The position numbers and the translations under genes were made by a program. Below, piece after piece: positions 11,161 through 22,564 of a DNA stretch of 64,000 nt. The notes below the pieces were generated by a model that saw only the letters and a program-made list of their open reading frames with translations, did no database searches and was not told where the DNA came from. Every line of letters starts with the position of its first letter. The stretch's first letter is position 1. Source of the DNA: Symbiodinium natans (Eukaryota; Sar; Dinophyceae; Suessiales; Symbiodiniaceae); assembly GCA_905221605.1 (NCBI GenBank), contig CAJNDS010002692.1, forward strand, positions 124,001 through 188,000, in the 5' to 3' direction.

Positions 11161-12596
11161 GCCTTGAAGGTGGGTTTAGGGTTTCGGCTTAGAGTTGAAG
11201 GTGTCATGTTTCAGGGTTTAGAGTGTGTTTATAGTTCCGCGCGAAGCCCTAAAGCCAGGACCCTGCATAAACCCTACCGGCCGAACACACTTCGAGTAGG
11301 AGCTCCACTCTTGGGTGGTTATCCGAAGCCCTGAATGCTAAGCCCTATAAACCCTGAACCTTGCCAGGACACAAGGCCGACGCCCAAGGAGGCTCTCGGC
11401 TGCCGGCAGCTCAGCGTCGGCCCTCGAACCCGAATGCCCGCCTGGTCCGTTAAAGGGACGGCCAGCAGGGCGGAGAGCAGACGGGGTGAGAGTAAGGGGA
11501 GGGGGGCCGTGTCTCGGGTAGGATTGGGTAGGGTAGGGTCGGGAAGGGGAAAGTGCAGGGCAAGAGAGGGGGGTGAAATAAAACAGGGCACCCAATTCTA
11601 CTTTGTAGGAGGCATTGAAGAGGGATCGCACCCAGCCCCACTTGAAGAAAAGGGTTTGAGGTTTCAGGTTTAGGTTTCGGAATCAGGGCCCAAGTCTTGG
11701 TCCCAGCGTCGCTAGATGGCACGAGTTGGCCATGACCATTACTACGGCGAACCTACAACCTACACCGCCACTATGGCGAAACCAGAGCCTACACCGCCAC
11801 TAAGGCGAACCCAGAACCTACACCGCCGCTACATGGAGATAGAGAACCTACCCTACACCGCCACTACGGCGAAACCAGAACCTGCACCGCCGCTCGATGG
11901 ACGTGGAGGCCCTACACCGCCACTACGGCGAAACCAGAACCTAGACCGCCGCTAGATGGCACGAGTTGGCCATGACCTCTACTACGGCGAACCCACAACC
12001 TACACCGCCACTACGACGAAACCAGAACCTACACCGCCACTAAGGCGAACCCAGAACCTACACCGCACTACGGCCTTGAAGGTGGGTTTAGGGTTTCGGC
12101 TTAGAGTTGAAGGGGCAATGTTTCAGGGTTTAGAGTGTGTTTATAGTTCGGCGCGAAGCCCTAAAGCCAGGACCCTGCATAAACCCTACCGGCCGAACAC
12201 ACTTCGAGTCGGAGCTCCACTCTTGGGTGGTTATCCGAAGCCCTGAATGCTAAGCCCTCTAAACCCTGAACCTTGCCAGGACACAAGGCCGACGCCCAAG
12301 GAGGCTCTCGGCTACCCGAATGCCCGCCTGGTCCGTTAAAGGGACGGCCAGCAGGGCAGAGAGCAGACGGGGTGAGAGTAAGGGGAGGGGGGCCGTGTCT
12401 CGGGTAGGATTGGGTAGGGTAGGGTCGGGAAGGGGAAAGTGCAGGAGAGGGGGGGGTGAAATAAAACAGGGCGCCCAATTCTACTTTGTAGGAGGCATTG
12501 GAGAGGGATCGCACCCAGCCCCACTTGAAGAAAAGGGTTTGAGGTTTCAGGTTTAGGTTTCGGAATCAGGGCCCAAGTCTTGGTCCCAGCGTCGCC
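10805..12596 (+). repeat. Tandem segmental duplication, about 0.9 kb x 2
   Basis: Copy A (about 10805-11710) and copy B (about 11711-12596) are nearly identical. Both start GCTAGATGGCACGAGTTGGC and end near CTTGGTCCCAGCGTCGC. Landmarks are offset by 906-912 bases in the first half and 884 after two deletions in copy B (a piece after GGCTCTCGGCT near 12314 and a few bases near 12445). High identity implies a recent event. Confidence 0.9.
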
Positions 12597-12958
12597 AGAA
12601 CCCTAAACCTAAACCCTAAACAACTACTACCCCCACAGCCCCGCCCGGCGCATGCTCCGACCTGCGAGCAGGAGTTGGAGGGAGTTGGCTGCGTGCCCTT
12701 CCCCTTACGTTCAGTGCCTCGCGCAAGAGAACTCTTTGAGTTTTTGAGGTTTGGGGTTAGGGGTTTAGGCTCTAGGGTTGAGGGGTTGCGGGTCTGCCGC
12801 TTTAGAGGTTTGGGCTTTAGGGTATAGGGGCTGAGGGCTTCAGGGTATAGGGGCTGAGGGCTTCAGGGGTTAACCCTGACAAGGCCACCCTCAGTAATTA
12901 GCAGGCAGCCACCCTGAACGCGAACCCTACCAAACTTCGCGAAAGCATTTTGGGTTTA

Positions 12959-13385
12959 TGGTGTGCGCGGGGTGTGCGCGGGGTGTGCGCGGGGTGTGCG
13001 CGGGGTGTGCGCGGAGTGTGCGCGGGGTGTGCGCGGGGTGTGCGCATGGTGTGCGCGGGGTGTGCGCGGAGTGTGCGCATGGTGTGCGCGGAGTGTGCGC
13101 ATGGTGTGCGCGGAGTGTGGGTGTGCGCGGGGTGCGCGCATGGTGTGCGCGGGGTGTGCGCGGGGTGTGCGCGGGGTGTGCGCGGAGTGTGGGTGTGCGC
13201 GGGGTGTGCGCATGGTGTGCACGGGGTGTGGGTGTGCTCGCGGTGTGCGCGGGGTGTGCGCGGGGTGTGCGCGGGGTGTGCGCGGGGTGTGCGAGGGGCG
13301 TGCGCGGGGTGTGCGTGGGGTGTGCGCGGGGTGTGCGCGGGGTGTGCGCATGGTGTGCGCGGGGTGTGCGCGGAGTGTGGGTATA
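12959..13385 (+). repeat. 11-bp minisatellite GTGTGCGCGGG
   Basis: Nearly 40 units of 11 bases with variants (CATG for CGGG, GAGTGTGGGT). Since 11 is not a multiple of 3 and the unit has no stop, frames on both strands remain open; these are artefacts. The sequence alternates purine and pyrimidine and is CpG-rich, so it could adopt Z-DNA. Confidence 0.9.
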
Positions 13386-13910
13386 GATGTATAAACCTAA
13401 ACCCCTAAACCCCTAAACCCCAAACCCTAAAGCTCGCCTTCTGTGGCTTGCAGCTGCTCTCCCTACACTATACCTAGGCCCAAGAGTGGCCAAGGAATAA
13501 ACAGGGCGCCCTTTCTGGCTTAAAGGGGCTTATGGGGGAACTCAAGCCCTAAAAACACGGAATCAGGGCCTACTCTGGGTCCTAGATGACGAGACCCCTA
13601 GTTCACGTGTAACATGTAGACGAATCATTAGTAGATGGTTAAGCTCTTTGAGGTAAAGTGAACCAACACCGCTTCACCCGCAACCCCTGCCGCCTGGCGC
13701 TTCTGGTGTTCCGGGCGCCTCCTGTCGGTGCAGGGTTAATGTCTCTACAAAAAATACCTGGCCCCACCCTCCCCCTCCCCCTCCCCTCCCCCCCCTCAAG
13801 CGCTTTCTTAGAACATCAGCCTGTCTGAGGTACTGAGGGCCCTCCACAATCCCTTCAAGGGCATATCTGGGGTCCTAATTCCCTCATTCCCTAAAGGCCC
13901 TAAAGGCCCT
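13386..13910. other. No gene seen
   Basis: Contains short telomere-type units at about 13393-13430 and a C-rich run (13772-13795). No credible coding signal. Confidence 0.45.
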
Positions 13911-13993
13911 AAACCCTAAACCTAACCCTAAACCCTAAACCCTAAACCCTAAACCCTAAACCCTAAACCCTAAACCCTAAACCCTAAACCCTA
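13905..13993 (-). repeat. Interstitial telomeric repeats (CCCTAAA)n
   Basis: About eleven CCCTAAA units in tandem, one with a missing A (CCTAACCC). They are in the opposite orientation to the 7444-7527 array. Confidence 0.92.
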
Positions 13994-14516
13994 CGAAGAA
14001 CCAGCCAGAAGAATGCAGCCCATGGCCTGGGCTCTCAGAGCGCGCCTTGACGCTCGGCGAAGAGGCTGGGGCCTAACATCTGCTTGCATAAAGGCTTTTC
14101 AAGCATTTCCTACTTCGAGTTATAATGTGATGAACCGCAATCCCTGCACAGCCTCCTTGGCAGGGTGTATGATTCTCCCGAAAATGCTCCGTGATGGCTC
14201 GGAGGCAGTGACCTGCAGCAGCAGGGTTTAGGGTTTAGGGTTTAGGCTTTAGTGTTTAGGGTTCCCCCAAAAAAACAACCATGAGCGTGCCTCCTAAGAT
14301 CTTCAAAAGCCCGGTGGGCGTGGTTGCGAGTTCCAGGACGTTAATGGCTTACATCTGGGTGTTGAGAGTTTAGGGCTCTTGGGATTCTGTAGCGATTACA
14401 TCAGAGTTCACGGCTCACAGGTGCACTTTTCAGGTACATGCCCGCACCAGGAGCAAACTCCACATCCTTCTAGCGTGCCTCTACAGGCTCGAAACCCTAA
14501 ACTCTCTTTCAGTGCT
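13994..14516. other. No gene identified; short (TTTAGGG)n at 14223-14262
   Basis: One 72-codon plus-strand frame (14013-14231) runs into telomeric repeat and is probably spurious. Nothing else is supported. Confidence 0.4.
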
Positions 14517-14612
14517 CGCGGTGTGCGCGGGGTGTGCGCGGGGTGTGCGCGGGGTGTGCGCGGGGTGTGCGCGGGGTGTGCGCGGGGTGTGCGCGGGGTG
14601 TGGGTGTGCGCG
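14517..14612 (+). repeat. Second locus of the 11-bp GTGTGCGCGGG minisatellite
   Basis: About eight near-perfect units identical to those at 12959-13385, 1.1 kb away, between CTCGCGGTGTGC and GTGCGCGGGCCC. The second array is more homogeneous than the first, suggesting recent copying. Confidence 0.88.
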
Positions 14613-14780
14613 GGCCCTAAACCCTAGCGGTGGTGAGCTAAACCCTGAACCCTAAACCCTGAATCGCAAGACAGGTCCGAGGAGTTGTAGCTCAGCTGCT
14701 GGCGCCGATCAGCAGGGCACCATGCGATTAGCTGAGTGCACCTAAACCCTAATGGCCATGTTGGGGGGGGGGAGGGGTAG

Positions 14781-14872
14781 CATCGTGTGAGCAGAGTCGT
14801 GAGGGGCAGCTGCTGATAGGATCGTGTGAGCAAAGTCGTGAGGGGCAGCTGCTGATAGGATCGTGTGAGCAA
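14781..14872 (+). repeat. 39-bp tandem repeat, about 2.3 copies
   Basis: ATCGTGTGAGCAAAGTCGTG followed by AGGGGCAGCTGCTGATAGG is repeated head to tail with one substitution (CAGAG/CAAAG), then a third partial copy. Confidence 0.85.
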
Positions 14873-14939
14873 AGAGGTCTGAACCGCAGAAGCAAGCGGC
14901 GTAACTGTGCGTTTCTAGGTCGTAACTAACAGGTAAACG

Positions 14940-15215
14940 CCGTAACTGAGCACGCTAATTTTTTATGAAAACTTCATGATTTTTGTCGGTGTTGTGTGCT
15001 TCTGTAATGAAAATGATGCAAAACTGATGAAAAGCATAAAATGTTTATTTACAAATCATAATTTTTTCATTTACGAGAAAGCATCATGTTTTCGTAAAGA
15101 AAATCTTCAAATTCTCGTAAAATCGCAAAGAATCATATTTTTCGTAAAAAATCATAAATCCAAAAACTTCAAGAAATATCTCAAATCATAAGCTGTTCAT
15201 AGAAATTATATTTGG
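14940..15215. repeat. AT-rich island with palindromic motifs
   Basis: A 270-base stretch far richer in A and T than the flanks, with repeated short motifs (TTCATGATTTT, ATCATAATTTTT, TTCGTAAA). It ends with the right arm of the inverted repeat shared with 5-23. Its composition resembles a small AT-rich mobile element or organelle-derived DNA; the sequence alone cannot distinguish these. Confidence 0.5.
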
Positions 15216-15370
15216 CAACGTGCTCTCTGTGGCTGAATCCGGGGTCATAATCCTAGCGACCAGTAGAATCGAACGCGCCCCCAATTTTGCGATCACACAG
15301 CCTCCGTAGGCACCAGCCGGAAGCAATTGAGCACAGTCAAAGACATGAAGTCAAGGACATGACGCCCTGC

Positions 15371-15622
15371 CTACTGGATACTCGGCCTGGCAAAGCGGCA
15401 CAGCTGCACAGCCAGAAGCTCTCCCGGATTTAGCCTTGCGCATTGGGATTTGCATTGGGCCTTCGTGTCATCAACCGGCACGATTGGCACCTGACAGTCG
15501 TGACTTGAAACGATGTGATATGTGAGGCGCAGTTCAAAGGACCGGGGACTCAGATTCTGCATCCCCAGGGCAGCCTTGGAGAGGTCGATGACTAGGGGAT
15601 GTAGCGCACGATTCCTAAGTAC
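15371..15622 (-). CDS. Exon-like coding piece, unidentified protein
   Basis: A minus-strand frame with protein-like composition: LVIDLSKAALGMQNLSPRSF, then YHIVSSHDCQVPIVPVDDTK and a C-terminal CRFARPSIQ before a stop. It remains open 5' of the first ATG, so it is probably an internal or last exon. No family is recognised. Confidence 0.4.
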   Translation of the reverse strand, partial: VLRNRALHPLVIDLSKAALGMQNLSPRSFELRLTYHIVSSHDCQVPIVPVDDTKAQCKSQCARLNPGELLAVQLCRFARPSIQ

Positions 15623-18055
15623 CCAGATATGTAGTATGTTAGTACTGGATTGCTACTCCACACTTCTAGCAGGTTCTGCAGGTAGCACTCTTGTGGGGTT
15701 TCATCTCGTGACGAAACGTGTCGAGGGTCAGGATGAAGAATGCCCACAAGCACAGGATGAATCCGGTTCCTGGTTTCGTGTCCTTCAGGCAACAGCGGTG
15801 CGGCTTTACAGAAAGCATGGCAACTCGTCGCGTCTGAGTCGAAGTTGGCAAACGTGACGACGTCAAGGAATTGCAGCGGACACCAGCAAAGGCCTTCTTC
15901 GGAACGTCAGAGAAAGTCTTGTCGGTGTAACTTGTGGTCGGCGCCATGACTGACACTCGAAATGACAAGGTGGAGTGCTATTGCATTGCTCAGGCATTCA
16001 CACGAAGCAGGGTTGATGCATGTAGCAATTGACTGCCGCTATTTGCTCTGTGGATGTCACATCAGATACACGTGCGGATCTACCATGAGAGCTGCCACAA
16101 ACAGGCTTCAGCCAGCAATATGGCTATTCAACCAGATATGACAGGGCATGTAGCAACGAAAGCTCTTTCGCAGGCAGAGAGCCCACATTCAGCCGTCTGC
16201 CTTCTCAGGGAGACAACATGCAAAGACGTCTCCAAGCCAACGGCATGCAATGATGCAGGCGATCCACACCTGGAACATACACAAGGTCGGCGCTTGAGGT
16301 GTAGGATCGTCTTGCGGATTCCATCAGCCCTGTCAGCCTGACCCCCTCAGCAGCAGATGGAAGAGCAGCAATCCTGAGCGGCTTGAGGGTTTCATTTAGC
16401 AACCAGGCAAGTTGAGGACATTTGGGGGTGCGCTGGGTCCCTTACAATGATGGATCCATTCCAAGCCTTAGTGACATTCTGTTGCCTTGCACTTTTCAGG
16501 TGTCAATCCCTCCTAGGAAGCATCAAGCTCAAATTTGACCAAGAAGATGCCTGGCTAAAGGTCAACCACACCCTGTCTGATTAAACGAACTTTCGGGTTT
16601 CTACATGTGCTTCGAGAAGTTCGAGCGCCTGGTTCCAAGGAGTGAGAGCATCGCGACGTGCTCGCGAATCTGCCAACAGTTCACATGCTGAGAAAGAAGA
16701 AGGAGGAAAAACAAAGGATTATACAAAGGAGGATGAACTCCGGATGAATGGCATGGGTCTCCTACTCTGCCTTGCCACGAGCACTCAGTTGACACAGCTG
16801 CTCGACTTAAGCCATCAGCTGCCTGCTTCATGTCGAGCTGACCAGAACGTAGCTGCTTGCAGCTCTGCAGCTGTGCGCAGCGGCAAAGCTGCAAATCCTG
16901 CAGTGTGGGGTCCTAAAGGAGTACATGGCACAGTACCAAAAAAAGCCCAACATGCTTGCAAAGGTGCAAGCATCCTTCTCAAGCCACAGGCTTTCAAGAC
17001 ACAAGTCACCTGTCTCAATGTGAGCAACTCCTGCGAAAGCTGCAGCATTGTCTGGCCAGGGCACGGCACCTGCAAGGAGCCAGAAACGCAAGATGGGAGC
17101 TAAGCTTGGCAAAATGTGGCAAAGCACTGGATTCAGTCGCCACGGCAGCGCATGCAGAGTGACTGCAAGGCATTGCAATGTGCATCCAGCCAGAGACCTC
17201 ACGATCGTGGTCGACGAGTGCAAGGCGGGGCAGCTCCATGGAAACCTTTCACCCAGGATCTTAAAGCTTTGCTTTGTGGCCTGCAAATGTACCTTCTTTC
17301 CCTCGCTGAGACACTTTGAAACTTTGATAGTTTGAGCAGAGACGAACATTTTTGTGCTATCGGCCTGGGAAGCCTCGAGGCGCCGGACCTGAGCAGAGGG
17401 GATTTCTAAGGAAGATCTTGGGAGTCAGTGAGTCTGTGTGTGTGATTTGTGCGAACACAGGCAAACACTACTGCTGCCTAAGGTGTTTGGCCCATATCTT
17501 GACCGTGTGCTATCAAGTTGTTTGTGTCGCTGTTGCAGTCGCTGCCTTTGCTGGTCGTTCTCCATAAGGAACCAGGGCTTCTGGTGCCTTGGAAGAGCGT
17601 GCAGAGCAAGCCAGTACCAAGCGCATGTTCCGGCCCGAAATTAGTTCCGAACTGCCGTTCTCGGACTGGCAAGGATAGGTGGGCCGCGCCTGCAGAACAA
17701 TGCACGTGCCACAGACTTGCCACCGTATGATTTTCAGCCACCAAAGAAGCCGGCGCCTGAGACCACGTCCGGCCAGGATGCCAACGAAGGTGCCGGCGAC
17801 GGAAGCTCCAGCCACTAGCAAGGCGACCTCCAAGTAACAAGGTGTCCAGGCCTGGGAAATACCAAGAAGCCCGGAACAGCGCTCCACAGCAGAACCCCAG
17901 ACATGTACCTCCATTGCAGGCCTAGATGGGAAAAAAAGCTCCCTACTACAAGCTCAGAGGCTATGCGCTTTCGAGCCTGCAGTGCCTGCGTCAATGCTAT
18001 CGCTATCATGCTGTCCTGCTTGCAGAGCACTGCCGCTCTAGAGTCGGTCAGTCAG
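15623..18055. other. No confidently identified gene
   Basis: Several minus-strand pieces look mildly coding. One, near 17840-17730, encodes a hydrophobic stretch (LVAGASVAGTFVGILAGRGL) followed by arginines, as in a membrane segment with a positive inside flank. Exon limits could not be set and no family is recognised. Confidence 0.35.
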
Positions 18056-18084
18056 TCAATCGGTGAGTTTGTCTGCCTGTTCTA

Positions 18085-18250
18085 GGCGTGGGAGAGTGAG
18101 AGAATGAGAGAGTGTGAGAGAGTGTGAGAGAGTGTGAGAGAGTGTGAGAGAGTGTGAGAGAGTGTGAGAGAGAGTGTGAGAGAGTGTGAGAGAGAGTGTG
18201 AGAGAGTGTGAGAGTGTGAAAGAGTGTGAGAGAGCGTGAGAGAGTGAGCG
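18085..18250 (+). repeat. 10-bp minisatellite GAGAGTGTGA
   Basis: About sixteen imperfect tandem units with insertions of GA pairs. Purine-rich on the plus strand. Confidence 0.9.
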
Positions 18251-18534
18251 CCTGGTCAAAAAGGGGAAGGGCACGTTGGAGTGAGACTGATGACTCTTAG
18301 CAAGCACGCCAACGATGCCACAATCCTGAAAGCAGACGCGAGAGAACTGCTTGAACTTACTCTCAACCGGCAGGCGGATATGCCACAAGTAGGGGGAAAA
18401 CGCCATGTACAATGTCCACGTCGGCTTCGGAGAATCTACATACTCGGCGAATAGCGAAGAAACATCGGAGAAGCTTGTCTGGGCCATTGGTTGCTGAGAC
18501 CACCAATTCGTGCATGACCCTTCTCGGAAGTGGG

Positions 18535-19740
<1,206 letters not shown>

Positions 19741-20427
19741 TCAGCGATTCAAAACTAAGCCCGAAGCCTTCGTAAGTGGCGGTGGGAAGCCGTTGCAGCA
19801 GCCCAAGAGCACGTTGTCATCATTTGGGCAACATGAGCCCTGATTGATTCCCACAGCCATACAGGCAGGATATGCGGAGCAGCTCGTACCGTTGATGCCA
19901 GGCAAAACAGGAGTAGGTTCAGACGTCATGCTGTCAGTGGACACATCCGTACCGACACTGGCCTCCGCAGCAGGCATCACGCCATCAACAGCTGGTCGTC
20001 CTCCACAGAAAGCTGGCCCGGAAACGGTGTCGGAATACTGATAAGGAGCAGCCTTGGCCGTAGACGATGCATCAGTCAGCAGGCATCCACCGTCAGGCCA
20101 GAAAGTGAAGTGCTCGCACGCTGGCGTGTTGACGCACCGTTGCTGGCAACTTTCCGCCGTGGTCTCCACGGTCCTTTCCGTATTCTCCATCTTATGCGGG
20201 TCGGCATAGAACATGCCCATCTCTAAGCAGTTGTCAGCCAGTCCGACAAAGCCACTCATCTTACTGCGAAGTCCACGAGGGCTTCTCTGTGACATCAGTG
20301 CCAGAGCTACCAGGCTTATCCCGCCCAGCACCATCGCCACGCGGCGCGAGAAGGGCGTGCCAAGCGTGCTGTGGCTGCCCTGCGGTGCTTCCAGCAGCTC
20401 CTCCGTGTCCGAGCTGGGCAGCGCCAT
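19741..20427 (-). CDS. Single-pass membrane protein with PAN/Apple domain and one CCP-type cysteine module (paralogue 1)
   Basis: 228 residues. A short N-terminal tail (MALPSSDTEELLEAP) precedes one membrane segment (about 30-46, VAMVLGGISLVALAL), then a probable extracellular PAN/Apple domain with Cys at 67, 94, 98, 104, 115 and 141 (CQQRC, CEHFTFWPDGGC). A separate module has Cys 183, 189, 199, 200, 210 and 211 (CSAYPAC, GSCCP, LGCC). PAN domains bind proteins or sugars; the ligand is unknown. The ATG at 20427 fits paralogue 3; the frame is open further upstream, but that extension lacks similarity to the other two. Unlike its neighbours it lacks the second cysteine module and ends in LTKASGLVLNR. 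The gene appears intronless. Confidence 0.8.
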   Translation of the reverse strand: MALPSSDTEELLEAPQGSHSTLGTPFSRRVAMVLGGISLVALALMSQRSPRGLRSKMSGFVGLADNCLEMGMFYADPHKMENTERTVETTAESCQQRCVNTPACEHFTFWPDGGCLLTDASSTAKAAPYQYSDTVSGPAFCGGRPAVDGVMPAAEASVGTDVSTDSMTSEPTPVLPGINGTSCSAYPACMAVGINQGSCCPNDDNVLLGCCNGFPPPLTKASGLVLNR

Positions 20428-20728
20428 GTCTGAAAGGAGAGAGAGGCAACTCTTCGGAGAGACTGGACACGGGCTTGACTCCTCAAGCTTGCGAGGCACA
20501 GCATCCAGGTGCAGCGAGCCGTGGGCTGGAGCACAGAGCCGAACCTGGCACATCCTGGCACCTTTTCCCACAGCCTACGCACAACTTTTGCTTTTAGGTC
20601 ATACTTGAAGGCTCCACATATTAACAGCATGTAAACGGCTTGTCCCCCGGCATTGCAGGGAAGTTGATTCCAAATGATTCCAAGATTGCAACCTCGAATC
20701 TTGCTGGCTTTGCAGCACGTCCTCGCTT

Positions 20729-21523
20729 CTACACAGAGGTCATCTGGTCACAGCAGGACAGCCGAACACCATCCGAAGCAGGGCAGCATGCACCCGTCAT
20801 GTTCATCCTCGCACACACAGGAAAAGAACTACAGGCTGCACCAGCAGCGACCTTGAGCTCCGCCATTTTTGGCGGAAAGCCGTTGCAGCAGCCGAGGGAC
20901 ACCTTCTCGTCATTGGGGCAGCAGCTTCCTTCCTTAATCCCTGCAGCCACACAGGCAGGATAGGCGGAGCAGCTGCTGCCGTTCACGCCAGGCACAGCAG
21001 CAACCATGGTCTGAAGTGGAGCCCCGCTACCGCTTGGGCCACCAGTACCACTGGGCTGAGCTGGTTCAGCTGTGTTTTGTGTTGGCGCTTCAGGCGCGAT
21101 CCATCGACAGGTGTGGGGACCCGTGACTGTCTCGGAATACTGGTAGGGAGCAGCCTGGAGCACGGAGGAATTATCGGTAAGAAGACAACCACCGTCTGGC
21201 CAGTATGTGAAGTGCGCACAACCAGAAACTCCTCGACAACGCACCTGACAAGCCTGGCTGCTAGCCTCCACTGTCTGATCAGTACCATCCATCTTGTGCG
21301 GACGTGCATAGAACATCCCGGGTACAAAGCAACCTGCCTCATCGAGGCCCAGAAACTCATGAGAGTTCCGCAAGCCATGAAACCCACTGCTGGACAAAAC
21401 TGCAATGGTCACTAGGCCAAGTCCTCCCAGAAAAAGGGCTACATACCGGGAGAAGGGTCCCGGCTGATCTTGCACATGTCGCATGGGGAGTAGCCCTTCA
21501 ATCTCAGCAGTCATATCAGCCAT
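20729..21523 (-). CDS. Single-pass membrane protein with PAN/Apple domain and two cysteine modules (paralogue 2)
   Basis: 264 residues from ATG (MADMTAEIEGLLPM). Membrane segment at about 27-44 (YVALFLGGLGLVTIAVL), PAN/Apple-like domain (GCFVPGMFYARPHKMDG, CQVRC, CAHFTYWPDGGC), a Ser/Thr/Pro/Gly linker, then two modules: CSAYPAC to LGCC and CSSFPVCARMNMTGACC to LSCC. It is the most diverged of the three tandem paralogues in the cytoplasmic tail and linker. The 3' flanks of copies 2 and 3 are nearly identical (GCAGCACGTCCTC, CACAGAGGTCATC), indicating duplication of the whole unit. Confidence 0.8.
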   Translation of the reverse strand: MADMTAEIEGLLPMRHVQDQPGPFSRYVALFLGGLGLVTIAVLSSSGFHGLRNSHEFLGLDEAGCFVPGMFYARPHKMDGTDQTVEASSQACQVRCRGVSGCAHFTYWPDGGCLLTDNSSVLQAAPYQYSETVTGPHTCRWIAPEAPTQNTAEPAQPSGTGGPSGSGAPLQTMVAAVPGVNGSSCSAYPACVAAGIKEGSCCPNDEKVSLGCCNGFPPKMAELKVAAGAACSSFPVCARMNMTGACCPASDGVRLSCCDQMTSV

Positions 21524-21788
21524 GGCGAACGCGGAAAACTATAATTGGTGGGTTGCTTGAGACGCAGCGCTGCCTGCGAACAACCGCTCAGCTACTCTGT
21601 GGTCTGCAAATTTGCTGCTGTCAGCTGGAAGGCCCAAACAAACCCCAGACAGGAGGGTGCTTGTGCTTCACAGCATGGCGCAGCACACTCTGAGCAGCTT
21701 TCATCACAGAAAACTTCTTGCCTGACTTCGCCCCATGCCACACTTTTGTGGGCAACAGGCTTGCTGGCTTTGCAGCACGTCCTCACTT

Positions 21789-22556
21789 CTACACAGAGGT
21801 CATCTTGTCACAGCAGGACAGCCGAACACCATCCGAAGCAGGGCAGCATGCGCCCGTAATGTTCATCCTGGCACATGCAGGGAAATCAATGCAGGCTGTA
21901 CCAGCAGCGATCTTGAGCTCCGCCACTTTTGGCGGAAAGCCGTTGCAGCAGCCAAGGGACACCTTCGCGTCATTTGGGCAGCAGCTTCCTTCCTTAATCC
22001 CCGCAGCCACACAGGCAGGATAGGCGGAGCAGCTGCTGCCGTTCACGCCAGGCGCAGCAGCAACAAGGGTCTGAACTGTTTTGCCAAAGGTGTCAGTGGC
22101 TGTCTGTGTCTCTGATGAAGGCGAGAGCGAATCCTCGCAAGAAGCTGGCCCGGAAACGATGTCGGAATACTGATAAGGAGCAGCCTTGGCAGTAGACGAT
22201 GCATCAGTCAGCAGGCATCCACCGTCAGGCCAGAAAGTGAAGTGCTCGCAAGCTGGCGTGTTGACGCACCGTTGCTGGCAACTTTCCGCCGTGGTCTCCA
22301 CGGTCTTTTCCGTATTCTCCATCTTATGCGGGTTGGCATAGAACATGCCCTTCTCTAAGCAGCTGTCAGCCAGTCCGACAAAGCCACTCATCTTACTGCG
22401 AAGTCCACGAGGGCTTCTCTGTGACAGCAGTGCCAGAGCTACCAGGCTTATCCCGCCCAGCACCATCGCCAAGCGGCGCGGGAAGGGCGTGCCAAGCGTG
22501 CTGTGGCTGCCCTGCGGTGCTTCCAGCAGCTCGGTGTCCGAGCTGGGCAGCGCCAT
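21789..22556 (-). CDS. Single-pass membrane protein with PAN/Apple domain and two cysteine modules (paralogue 3)
   Basis: 255 residues from ATG (MALPSSDTELLEAP). Closest to paralogue 1 through the tail, membrane segment and PAN domain (differences such as DNCLEMGM versus DSCLEKGM). It retains the two C-terminal modules and last residues (LSCCDKMTSV) of paralogue 2. This mosaic suggests gene conversion or unequal exchange in the array. The predicted topology is N-in, with the cysteine-rich part outside or luminal. Confidence 0.8.
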   Translation of the reverse strand: MALPSSDTELLEAPQGSHSTLGTPFPRRLAMVLGGISLVALALLSQRSPRGLRSKMSGFVGLADSCLEKGMFYANPHKMENTEKTVETTAESCQQRCVNTPACEHFTFWPDGGCLLTDASSTAKAAPYQYSDIVSGPASCEDSLSPSSETQTATDTFGKTVQTLVAAAPGVNGSSCSAYPACVAAGIKEGSCCPNDAKVSLGCCNGFPPKVAELKIAAGTACIDFPACARMNITGACCPASDGVRLSCCDKMTSV

Positions 22557-22564
22557 GTCTCGAA

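Noticed and set aside
12950-13408. Five overlapping frames of 130-150 codons
   Set aside because: The 11-bp minisatellite is stop-free in all frames. Cys/Ala/Gly/Val and Pro/His/Arg peptides are by-products.
16642-17103. 153-codon plus-strand frame
   Set aside because: It has no motif, no splice logic and competes with equally long minus-strand frames; composition alone does not support it.
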